Of a stretch of 5,943 nucleotides of DNA, positions 1 through 5,672 are shown one piece after another (position 1 is the first letter of the stretch; every line of letters starts with the position of its first letter). The DNA lies in contig CALABN010000172.1 of NCBI GenBank assembly GCA_937885735.1, positions 1-5,943 on the forward strand, read 5' to 3'. The position numbers were made by a program, and so were the translations under genes. The DNA is from an uncultured Bacteroidota bacterium. GTDB taxonomy: Bacteria; Bacteroidota; Bacteroidia; Bacteroidales; SZUA-534. The notes beneath the pieces were generated by a model. That model did not search any database and was not told the origin of the DNA. It saw only the letters and a program-made list of their open reading frames with translations.

Positions 1-98
1 TATCAATGATTAATAGTTCTGCCATCATATCGGTATCAATTTGCAAACGCCCGGCAGTATCAAGAATTAAGACATTATATCCGTTTTCTTTTGAATTC
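1..98 (-). CDS. ffh: Ffh (SRP54) GTPase, internal fragment
   Basis: Read on the minus strand from 97 down to 2 there is an open stretch of 32 codons with no stop. It contains LILDTAGRLQID followed by MMAEL. DTAGR is the G3 GTPase motif of the signal-recognition-particle family, and the following LQID..MM.EL matches Ffh better than FtsY, which usually has an N-K-x-N-L-M continuation. Ffh is the cytoplasmic GTPase that binds the SRP RNA and signal sequences and delivers ribosomes to FtsY. Only a small part of the G domain is present. One side is cut by the window edge. The other side stops at the EcoRI site 93-98, where the sequence switches to an unrelated gene on the other strand. The plus-strand reading of the same bases is not a real N-terminus for the next gene. 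The family call is firm for so short a piece; the source organism is not determined, though codon choice is AT-rich like the adjacent fragment. Confidence 0.72.
93..98. other. EcoRI site at a gene-to-gene switch (probable chimeric junction)
   Basis: GAATTC lies exactly where an ffh fragment on the minus strand and a response-regulator fragment on the plus strand meet. Both proteins are cut mid-domain at the same six bases: Ffh upstream of its DTAGR strand, and the regulator inside its receiver domain. Two truncated conserved genes meeting head-to-head at a restriction site is the usual mark of ligated EcoRI fragments in a clone library rather than of a natural junction. Other GAATTC sites, at 3746-3751 and 4503-4508, lie inside intact reading frames, so digestion would have been partial. 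Confidence 0.6.
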
Positions 99-566
99 TA
101 TCTTTTAAAACCTTTGGATATCAAGGATTTTTCAAAACAGATTGACTCTCTTGAGCATTCAAAAAGTCCTAGAGAAGCCAAAGAAAATGCGGAAGCTTCA
201 ACAGCTTCATCAGCTAAAAAGCTTACTGTCAAATGTGTCGGTCAGTTCTCCTGTTATACAGAGGATCAGCCAGATAAACCAGTTACATTTAGAACAACAA
301 AAACAGCTGAATTATTTGCTTTATTAATAAACAAATATAAATCTCCATTATCCAAATATGCTATTTTGGATACTCTTTTTCCAGATGTTGACTATGAAAA
401 GAGTACAAAGCTGTTTTATGTAAGCTGTTCATATCTTAGAAGTGCATTTGCAAAATCCGATATTGTTGATATTCTCATCAGAGAAAATTATACAGAAAAG
501 TTTAGAGTTGTTGCTCGTCAAACTACAAATTTAGAGCAACTTAAAAATACCTCTGAAGAACATTGA
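93..566 (+). CDS. Response regulator, SARP-like winged-helix output domain (5' truncated)
   Basis: This is the 3' part of a two-component response regulator. The coding sense begins at GAATTC with EFYLLKPLDI, the end of a receiver domain: the conserved Lys-Pro of beta5/alpha5. The rest of the receiver, including the phospho-acceptor Asp, is missing. A polar linker rich in Ala, Ser, Glu and Lys follows. After it comes a winged helix of the Trans_reg_C/SARP kind: a beta-strand start (LTVKCVGQFSCY), a FRTTKTAELFALLI helix, LFPDVDYEKSTKLFYVSCSYLR as the recognition region (16-22 codons, read piecewise), and a final wing near DILIRENY. No bacterial transcriptional activator domain follows; the protein ends about 25 residues after the wing. 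Arginine is AGA in five of six cases, unlike purH next door, and the style is that of low-GC Firmicutes regulators. Codons 6-92 are open in the same frame but are antisense to ffh, so the ATG at 6 is rejected as the start. Targets are unknown. Confidence 0.6.
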   Translation, partial: EFYLLKPLDIKDFSKQIDSLEHSKSPREAKENAEASTASSAKKLTVKCVGQFSCYTEDQPDKPVTFRTTKTAELFALLINKYKSPLSKYAILDTLFPDVDYEKSTKLFYVSCSYLRSAFAKSDIVDILIRENYTEKFRVVARQTTNLEQLKNTSEEH

Positions 567-597
567 TTCAATGAATCAGTTTTTCAGAGGTATTTTT
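543..597. terminator. Strong, possibly bidirectional terminator overlapping a stop codon
   Basis: A perfect 15-bp stem pairs 543-557 (AAAAATACCTCTGAA) with 583-597 (TTCAGAGGTATTTTT). Inside it a second inverted repeat pairs 564-570 (TGATTCA) with 572-578 (TGAATCA). The A-run on one side and T-run on the other allow intrinsic termination in both directions, so it could serve the regulator gene from the left and purH from the right. The left arm encodes the last residues of the regulator, and the TGA stop (564-566) lies within the inner repeat. Confidence 0.8.
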
Positions 598-618
598 ATG
601 AAAAAATAAATTTAAATC

Positions 619-2202
619 TTAGTGATGGAATAATCTGATTCCTGTGAATGCCATAACCATTCCGTACTTGTCACATCTTTCGATAACAGCGTCATCTCTG
701 ATTGATCCGCCTGGCTCAGCAATGTACTTAACACCACTTCTCTTAGCTCTATCAATATTATCAAAGAATGGGAAGAACGCATCTGACACCAATACCGACT
801 CGCCAATCTCGCAACCTTGCTTAAGGTTGAAGCGAGGGACCGTCAAGCGTTGAAGGCTGTCGATGCGGTTTGGCTGGCCCATTCCTGCGCCTGTCAGCCA
901 ATATGAACCATCAGCGTATTGCGACACAAGAGCCATTGAGTTGCTCTTCAGATACTTGCAAGCCTGTGTGCCGAACTTTGCCAAATCGATTTGCTTCTCG
1001 GTGAACTTGCAGTCTGTAACTGGCTTGTATTCAGTATCCATTCCTTCATCCTCGTCTTGCACAAGCAAGCCTCCGTTTACCGAACGATACATCTTTTCGC
1101 CCGTGATGGTCGGCTTTACTGGTGTAACCAAAACGCGCAGGTTCTTCTTCTTTGCCAAGACCTCCAAGGCCTCGCTGGTGTAAGAAGGCGCAATTATTAT
1201 TTCGATGAATTTGCCTGTAAACCATTCTGCCAACTGCTTGTCAACCTCGCAAGTGAAACATACGATGCCACCATATGCGCTTACAGGGTCGCCCGCCCAA
1301 GCCAATTCCAAAGCCTTCATCGGACTATCGGCGACAGCAAGCCCGCAAGGGTTCAAGTGCTTCACAACTGCCACGCCAACCTTGTTCTTGATGGTATCAA
1401 CTGAATTATATGCGTCGCTGGCCGCCTTCCAAGCCGCATCGGCATCAAGCATATTGTTGTACGATATCTCCTTACCCTGCAAGCAAGGCGAGCCTGCCAA
1501 AGTATGTTCGAGTTTTGTATTTGCGAACGGATAGAACACTGCCTTCTGATGAGGATTTTCGCCATAGCGAAGCACCTTGCCGTCCTTTAGGCTTATCTTC
1601 ATTGAGTCTTCGTTGTCGCCATTGAAATAGTTGAAGATGGCCGAATCGTAGTGTGACGAGACGTTGAATGCCTCGCGAGCAAATTCGCGACGTTGTTCAA
1701 GCGTTGTCTCGTTGCCTTGCTCCTGAAGAATCTTCAGCAAGTCGGCATATTGGTCACGTGAACTTACAATGAGAACGTGGTTGAAATTCTTTGCAGCGGC
1801 ACGGATAAGCGAGATGCCACCTATGTCAATCTTCTCAATGATGTCGGCTTCTGGGGCACCGCTTGCGACTGTCTGCTCGAATGGATAAAGGTCGACAATT
1901 ACAAGGTCGATGTCGTCAATCTCGTATTGCTTCATTTGGTCAACGTCCTGTGCGTTGTCGCGACGGCCAAGAATGCCACCGAAGATTTTTGGGTGCAAGG
2001 TTTTCACACGTCCGCCCAAGATTGACGGATATGTTGTAAGCGATTCTACTGTCTTGACCGGAACGCCCAGTTTCTGTATGAAATCGTAGGTTCCACCTGT
2101 CGAGATTAGGTTAACTCCCAATTTGTTGAGTTCCTTAACTATCGGTTCCAATTGGTCTTTGTAAAAAACCGATATCAACGCATTTTTAATTTTTGTTGCC
2201 AT
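619..2202 (-). CDS. purH: Bifunctional AICAR formyltransferase / IMP cyclohydrolase
   Basis: PurH catalyses the last two steps of de novo purine synthesis in the cytoplasm: formyl transfer from 10-formyl-tetrahydrofolate to AICAR, then ring closure of FAICAR to IMP. The 527-residue product has the usual length and is complete at both ends. The N-terminal MGS-like cyclohydrolase domain (about 1-195) shows STGGT (34-38), GGRVKTLHP (63-71), DLYPF (104-108) and the IDIGG turn (125-129). The transformylase domain (about 200-527) shows LRYGENPHQ (211-219), GKEISYNN (243-250), the catalytic Lys-His in KHLNPCG (K281, H282), GDPVSAYGG (304-312), SDAFFPF (473-479) and EPGGSIRD (496-503). It ends in RLFHH, typical of the family. 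The ATG at 2202-2200 gives MATKIKNALISV, the expected start, with no Shine-Dalgarno sequence, as is normal in Bacteroidota. The gene stands alone, divergent from the tRNA-Asn gene, with its own promoter. No inactivating change is seen. Confidence 0.97.
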   Translation of the reverse strand: MATKIKNALISVFYKDQLEPIVKELNKLGVNLISTGGTYDFIQKLGVPVKTVESLTTYPSILGGRVKTLHPKIFGGILGRRDNAQDVDQMKQYEIDDIDLVIVDLYPFEQTVASGAPEADIIEKIDIGGISLIRAAAKNFNHVLIVSSRDQYADLLKILQEQGNETTLEQRREFAREAFNVSSHYDSAIFNYFNGDNEDSMKISLKDGKVLRYGENPHQKAVFYPFANTKLEHTLAGSPCLQGKEISYNNMLDADAAWKAASDAYNSVDTIKNKVGVAVVKHLNPCGLAVADSPMKALELAWAGDPVSAYGGIVCFTCEVDKQLAEWFTGKFIEIIIAPSYTSEALEVLAKKKNLRVLVTPVKPTITGEKMYRSVNGGLLVQDEDEGMDTEYKPVTDCKFTEKQIDLAKFGTQACKYLKSNSMALVSQYADGSYWLTGAGMGQPNRIDSLQRLTVPRFNLKQGCEIGESVLVSDAFFPFFDNIDRAKRSGVKYIAEPGGSIRDDAVIERCDKYGMVMAFTGIRLFHH

Positions 2203-2240
2203 ATAGTTTATTTTATTCTTGATTACTTGATAGTTACAAA

Positions 2241-2270
2241 CAAAATTATATTATTTCGACAATTCACAAA
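2241..2270 (-). promoter_or_regulatory. Putative purH promoter (Bacteroidota type)
   Basis: On the minus strand, TTTG (2270-2267) is followed after 18 bases by TAATTTTG (2248-2241). This fits the primary sigma-factor consensus of Bacteroidota (TTTG, 19-21 bases, TAnnTTTG), one base short in spacing. Initiation about seven bases on would leave a leader of roughly 30 bases before the purH ATG. No purine riboswitch or PurR-like operator is recognised. Confidence 0.5.
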
Positions 2271-2423
2271 TATATAATATTAGTGCACTTGTCAAGAACG
2301 TTGCAATCATATTTGTAAACAGGATTTTTAACAAGATTAATCGCTTTTTTTAATGCGTCCCGAGCTTTGCCCGACTGCAAATTTTACGCCCAAAAAATCC
2401 ATAAATATTTTTTGAAAAAAAGT

Positions 2424-2454
2424 TTTGCAAATTCAAAATGTACGTCTATTTTTG
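2424..2454 (+). promoter_or_regulatory. tRNA-Asn promoter (Bacteroidota type)
   Basis: TTTG (2424-2427), then 19 bases, then TATTTTTG (2447-2454) match both boxes of the Bacteroidota primary sigma-factor consensus with ideal spacing. Transcription would start near 2461 and give a precursor with about 35 bases ahead of the tRNA. This is one of the clearest pointers to the phylum. Between this promoter and that of purH (about 2271-2420) there is only AT-rich sequence in which I recognise nothing. Confidence 0.75.
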
Positions 2455-2495
2455 CAACCGCAATTGAGGGACATACCTAATGTTGTTGGAAATAT

Positions 2496-2569
2496 TCCTC
2501 CTTAGCTCAGTTGGTTAGAGCACCTGACTGTTAATCAGGGGGTCCTTGGTTCAAGTCCAAGAGGGGGAG
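2496..2569 (+). tRNA. tRNA-Asn (anticodon GTT)
   Basis: The full cloverleaf can be drawn. Acceptor TCCTCCT (2496-2502) pairs with AGGGGGA (2562-2568) with one T-G wobble. D stem: GCTC (2505-2508) with GAGC (2518-2521). Anticodon stem: CCTGA (2523-2527) with TCAGG (2535-2539). Anticodon loop CTGTTAA carries GTT at 2530-2532, which reads AAC and AAU. T stem: CTTGG (2545-2549) with CCAAG (2557-2561), with T loop TTCAAGT. The discriminator base is G2569, as expected for asparagine tRNAs. The bases that follow are CA, not CCA, so the 3' CCA would need enzymatic addition. No intron or mismatch is present and the gene should be functional. Confidence 0.97.
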
Positions 2570-2577
2570 CAAAATAG

Positions 2578-2606
2578 AAGTCGAAACGAAAGTTTCGGCT
2601 TTTTTT
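2578..2606 (+). terminator. Intrinsic terminator of tRNA-Asn
   Basis: GTCGAAAC (2580-2587), a GAAA tetraloop (2588-2591) and GTTTCGGC (2592-2599) form an 8-bp stem with one wobble, followed by seven T residues (2600-2606). A flanking AA at 2578-2579 can extend the stem into the T-run. It lies nine bases after the tRNA, so the tRNA is a single-gene transcript and the repeat copy beyond it is probably not co-transcribed. Confidence 0.8.
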
Positions 2607-2630
2607 GTTTTTTCGGCTTTTAACTCCCAT

Positions 2631-2687
2631 AATCAGGGGGGCCTTGGTTCAATCCCGAAAGCTTTCGGGACAAGAGGGGGAGCAAAA
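2631..2687 (+). repeat. Partial second copy of the tRNA-Asn 3' half
   Basis: The stretch from the end of the anticodon loop through the 3' end and four A residues beyond (2533-2574) recurs about 98 bases downstream. Bases 2631-2652 repeat 2533-2554 with one T-to-G change (2641 against 2543), and 2671-2687 repeat 2558-2574 exactly. Between the two blocks, three T-arm bases of the original (2555-2557, GTC) are replaced by an 18-bp palindrome. The copy lacks the acceptor 5' strand, D arm and anticodon, so it is not a tRNA gene. Such 3'-end duplications are the usual scar of site-specific integration into tRNA genes, but no integrase is in the window; slippage or unequal recombination is the alternative. 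Confidence 0.85.
2653..2670. repeat. 18-bp perfect palindrome inside the tRNA repeat
   Basis: TCCCGAAAGCTTTCGGGA is identical to its own reverse complement. It sits in the T-loop position of the partial tRNA copy and has the look of a short REP-like palindromic element rather than of tRNA sequence, since the functional gene has only GTC there. From memory, similar CCCGA-N-TCGGG palindromes are frequent between genes in Bacteroidota; this cannot be verified here. Confidence 0.7.
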
Positions 2688-2777
2688 GCAAGAAAACGTG
2701 CAAATGGGTACAAGCACAATTCGCATCAAGAAAAATCCATTGGAAGTACGAGAAGACAATCCCGTATTCCATAACAA

Positions 2778-2986
2778 TTACATCGAAAGTAACCTTTCAA
2801 GATAATCCTCTGAACTCTCCCCATCTTTCATTGCAATTGTCTTGTCTTTTTCATATTCTGCTATGCCACGCCGAATCTTTGCGTCCAACTCTTCAGGACT
2901 GACAACCATATCATCGGACAACGGGACGAGTTTGTAGTTGCCAAATATTTTCTTGATGAAATGATGACCTCATCTGTTTGATACAT
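2778..2986 (-). pseudogene. Decayed Phd/YefM-like antitoxin remnant (tentative)
   Basis: A 63-codon open stretch (2969 down to the stop at 2780-2778) has no start codon and directly follows an in-frame TGA. It reads GNYKLVPLSDD, then SPEELDAKIRRGIAEYEKDK and a GESSEDYLERLL end. This pattern (YKLVP, then a helix of the EEL-AKI-GI-EY type) resembles the C-terminal half of Phd/YefM-fold antitoxins common in Bacteroidales. An ATG at 2986-2984 opens MYQTDEVIIS in another frame, and a shift to the main frame there would join VII to KKIFGNYKLVP. A frameshifted, N-terminally truncated antitoxin is therefore the best guess. No toxin gene is recognised downstream of it (lower coordinates), where the tRNA repeat begins. 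The family call is from motif memory only. Confidence 0.35.
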
Positions 2987-3046
2987 ACTGTCAATGTAAC
3001 AAGACCTTGCAGAATTCGTCTTTGACGTGGTTTAACTGAAATTGAA

Positions 3047-4036
3047 ATGAAGAATTTTGCATTAACTTTAACTTTGTTCTTTTTGCTGATTTCAGCAAAA
3101 GCGCAAACCATTGAAGTTGCTGTCAACGAGTATGTCGAACTAATGGAAATCATTGCACGAATGGCCAATGTGCCAAACTTTTCGGGCAACTATGCGACCA
3201 ACTACCAAAACGACATTGAACAATGGTTCGGCAATTTCAAGGAACATCCTGCCGTAGAAACTATGAAACATATTCAGTCGGTGAGGGCAATGCCATATTC
3301 TGCCATTCCCGCATTGGGAGCCAACATCGGTCTTGCAGACGGACAATTTCAATACACTGGCAACGACAGCGATTTTAGACTGCTGCAATGGAACGACACA
3401 CTACTCAAAAGTTTTCTACCTAAATTGTCAGATTTCTACTCGAAAACAGACTTCAATAGTTTTTTCAAAAACCACAAAAGCGTGTATAGTAGTGCCGTTG
3501 ACGAATTTGAACGATGCATTTTAACTAATATCGACACAAAATGGTTCGAAACATTTTTCAAGACAAAAGCCGAAAACAAATTCAGTGTTTTCATAGGAAT
3601 GAACAACGGTTTGGGCAATTACTCAATTGAACGCAGTACGGCGGGTCAACCCATTGAGCACGTTGCCGTTATGCTTTATGCGTCCGACAACGACGACAAG
3701 CCTGCCTATTCGCAGTTTCAGGATATCGATTTGGTACTGATTCACGAATTCTGCCACTCGTTTGTAAAGGCATCGGAATTGCAAAAAAGTGCGGGCGAGC
3801 AACTGCTGAACAAGCACAGCGAACAATTGGGCGCACACGGCTATGGCACCTGGCAAGAAGTCATTGAAGAAACTTTGGTGAGAGCATCTACTGTCAGGTA
3901 TCTTATTGACCACAACTATCCTGCCGAAAAAATCAGGAACGAGATAGCGCGCGAAAGGGATTATTACGGTTTTAACTGGCTACCCGATGACATTGAATGG
4001 TACAAAGACGACATTCTGGTTTTATTTGGAAGATAA
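3047..4036 (+). CDS. Exported zinc-metalloprotease-like protein (DUF4932 family)
   Basis: The 329-residue product begins with a classical Sec signal peptide: Lys2, a hydrophobic core LTLTLFFLLIS, and an AKA site with cleavage expected after residue 19, leaving Gln20. There is no lipobox Cys, so the protein is periplasmic or secreted. The metal-binding signature HEFCH is at 233-237 (H233, catalytic E234, H237), preceded by LVLI as in an active-site helix. A second helix, EVIEETLVRA, offers E274 or E275 as the third, gluzincin-type ligand about 38 residues later. The arrangement, size and the preceding DIDLVLI strand fit the DUF4932 family, known mainly from Bacteroidota; substrates are unknown. 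No other domain is seen. The gene is a single plus-strand unit that converges on the M56 gene and shares its terminator. No confident promoter or Shine-Dalgarno sequence was found in the 100 bases before it. The family name is recalled from motifs; the metalloprotease fold call is firmer than the name. Confidence 0.72.
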   Translation: MKNFALTLTLFFLLISAKAQTIEVAVNEYVELMEIIARMANVPNFSGNYATNYQNDIEQWFGNFKEHPAVETMKHIQSVRAMPYSAIPALGANIGLADGQFQYTGNDSDFRLLQWNDTLLKSFLPKLSDFYSKTDFNSFFKNHKSVYSSAVDEFERCILTNIDTKWFETFFKTKAENKFSVFIGMNNGLGNYSIERSTAGQPIEHVAVMLYASDNDDKPAYSQFQDIDLVLIHEFCHSFVKASELQKSAGEQLLNKHSEQLGAHGYGTWQEVIEETLVRASTVRYLIDHNYPAEKIRNEIARERDYYGFNWLPDDIEWYKDDILVLFGR

Positions 4037-4045
4037 TAAAAACAC

Positions 4046-4069
4046 AAAGGCCGACAAATGTCGGCCTTT
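4046..4069. terminator. Bidirectional terminator between convergent genes
   Basis: AAAGGCCGAC (4046-4055) and GTCGGCCTTT (4060-4069) form a perfect 10-bp GC-rich stem around an AAAT loop. It lies nine bases after the stop of the plus-strand protease gene and about 20 bases beyond the stop of the minus-strand M56 gene. A-rich and T-rich arm ends make it usable from both sides, although the T-runs are short. Confidence 0.8.
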
Positions 4070-4089
4070 GCTGTTATCATGAATTTCAA

Positions 4090-5670
4090 TTATTTATCTA
4101 CAAAAATAGGTATTTGACGCATCATTTCAATTGACACGACGCCTTCTACATTCGATTTTTCCTCGGACGAAATGTTGTCAAATGATTTTCCGTATTGTCT
4201 ATGCGAATACTCGTCACGTACCACATCTATTGCTCTATTCACCTCACTTACTGCATTCGCAAAGGCATCCAATGTAGTGCCTCTGTCGGTACTCACAATC
4301 AAAACTTGCCTTTTAGCGGAAGCATTACGGGCTATAGGCTTCAACAAGTCGCATAAATCTTCCATTTTGCATGGTCTACTATCAAACATCATCTGGCCTA
4401 CTTTATTAATCAGAAGGGAATGAACATCAGTATCTTTATAGTCTATGTTCAAACCCCTTGTCGTAGGCAATTCAGGATATAAATCCCCATTGAAAGACAT
4501 TTGAATTCCTGGAATTTTGCACAACTCCGTTTTTATGTCCTCATACAAACCTAGATTCATTTGAGGAACAACATTCACAACCACGTTTGGATTGTTCTCT
4601 GTCAGTTCTTTAACAGCAGAACAGATATTATCAATGCCCATAACTAAATCGTCATTGACCATAACTTCGGTAAAATAACTTTTGCGCACAATTTCCTCAC
4701 CACTCTCATTGCGAGAAAATGATTGAGCCATTATAACATCAAAATTAATTACCACCGCATCGCCGGCAGACTCTAACGGATTTTCACTACATTTGTAGTC
4801 GACAATGGTTCTTGCGTTAACCGCAAGCGACAACCCCACAATGGGGACGATGTAGAGGACTCTTAGCCCCCTAAACATCGAAGGTTTTGATTTTGACATC
4901 ATAGTAATACGATTTTTAAGGATACTGTGATTAAAGCTGTTAGCAATTGAGTAGCCGCTCGCGCTGACAGCTTTTCTTATTAATGAATATTGATATTCCT
5001 TTATGTTTACACCACGCCTAAGCACGCAATCATCCGCCTCATATTCGTGAATGGCCATAAGGTCGCGTCGCATAAGCCAAACGGTTGGATTGAACCACTG
5101 AAGAGCGCTCAACATATTGACAAACAACACATCATAAGAGTGTCCCAATGCAATATGAGACTTTTCGTGTTCCAAAATGTGTCTGTTCCCGCTTACATAA
5201 TCAGCCTCCGACAACACAATCCATTTTACCCAACTAAACGGGGCGACGTCCTTATTTACGACAACCACCTCGCAATCATCAACATATCTTCTACTACCTG
5301 AATTGATGAGTTTCATAAGCCTTGCCATACCGACTGCAAGCTTTGACAATGCAACTACAACACCCGCAAAATACACAACTACAATCAGCATCTGCCAATT
5401 GAAATTGTTCACCTCAACAGGCACATTTCCCGTTTCTGCAATGATTGGAACCGACATTTTCACTGGTTCAAGTGTCATTGCCGGCATTTCAACCACTTTA
5501 TGGATTTTCAGGACACAAAATGGCAACACGAAAGCCAAAGCCATAGTCCCGATTATTACAAAACGATTTACACGGTGCATTTTCTCGTTGCTCAACAGCA
5601 ACTTATAACAAATGTAGAAGACTGCGAACACCACAGCCACCTTCAGTTCATATGTAAACAACGCATTCAT
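4090..5670 (-). CDS. BlaR1/M56-family membrane protease with ExbD-like periplasmic C-terminus
   Basis: This 526-residue inner-membrane protein is the sensor half of a BlaI-BlaR1-type pair. Likely membrane helices are at 8-27, 37-56, 92-113 and 268-287, with a further hydrophobic stretch near 180-200. The M56 protease core lies between: HEKSH (H168, E169, H172) as zinc site, EYEAD (E209-D213) as the third-ligand region, and the family tail NSFNHSILKNRITMM (244-258). After the last helix the chain is periplasmic (about 290-526). Instead of a penicillin-binding or TonB domain it resembles ExbD. VSTDRGTTLDAF (459-470), RDEYSHRQYGKSF (485-497) and the ISSEE...VV end follow the order and spacing of the long ExbD of Bacteroidota. 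A region at about 305-392 looks like a second, shorter ExbD/TolR fold. The start gives MNALFTYELKVAVVFAVFY, typical of the family. The gene begins two bases after the repressor stop codon. The signal sensed is unknown. Confidence 0.88.
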   Translation of the reverse strand: MNALFTYELKVAVVFAVFYICYKLLLSNEKMHRVNRFVIIGTMALAFVLPFCVLKIHKVVEMPAMTLEPVKMSVPIIAETGNVPVEVNNFNWQMLIVVVYFAGVVVALSKLAVGMARLMKLINSGSRRYVDDCEVVVVNKDVAPFSWVKWIVLSEADYVSGNRHILEHEKSHIALGHSYDVLFVNMLSALQWFNPTVWLMRRDLMAIHEYEADDCVLRRGVNIKEYQYSLIRKAVSASGYSIANSFNHSILKNRITMMSKSKPSMFRGLRVLYIVPIVGLSLAVNARTIVDYKCSENPLESAGDAVVINFDVIMAQSFSRNESGEEIVRKSYFTEVMVNDDLVMGIDNICSAVKELTENNPNVVVNVVPQMNLGLYEDIKTELCKIPGIQMSFNGDLYPELPTTRGLNIDYKDTDVHSLLINKVGQMMFDSRPCKMEDLCDLLKPIARNASAKRQVLIVSTDRGTTLDAFANAVSEVNRAIDVVRDEYSHRQYGKSFDNISSEEKSNVEGVVSIEMMRQIPIFVDK

Positions 5671-5672
5671 AA

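Noticed and set aside
6..92. N-terminal 29 codons of the long plus-strand frame starting at position 6
   Set aside because: These bases encode the DTAGR region of Ffh on the minus strand; the plus-strand peptide has no receiver-domain character, and the frame is open across the junction only by chance.
2271..2420. Purine riboswitch or other structured leader upstream of purH
   Set aside because: The sequence is AT-rich without a conserved three-helix purine aptamer, and the predicted transcript leader is only about 30 bases.
2631..2687. Second tRNA gene
   Set aside because: The copy has no acceptor 5' strand, D arm or anticodon stem 5' strand, and its T loop is replaced by a palindrome, so no cloverleaf can form.
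2605..2805. 66-codon plus-strand frame running through the tRNA repeat
   Set aside because: Its first third is terminator, tRNA copy and palindrome. The part from an internal ATG at 2704 (reading GTSTIRIKKNPLEVRED) looks mildly protein-like but is only 33 codons, matches no family I know, and overlaps the antitoxin-like remnant on the other strand.
2950..3046. Promoter for the exported protease gene
   Set aside because: TTTG occurs at 2977-2980 and 3021-3024, but no TAnnTTTG box lies at proper spacing, so I cannot support a site.
2911..3189. 92-codon minus-strand frame over the start of the exported protease
   Set aside because: It is antisense to a well-supported signal peptide, and its sequence has no recognisable motif; the supported minus-strand remnant uses a different frame.
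3746..4508. EcoRI sites at 3746-3751 and 4503-4508 as further chimeric joints
   Set aside because: Both lie within coherent reading frames (the first encodes Glu-Phe of the HEFCH motif itself) with continuous family features on both sides.
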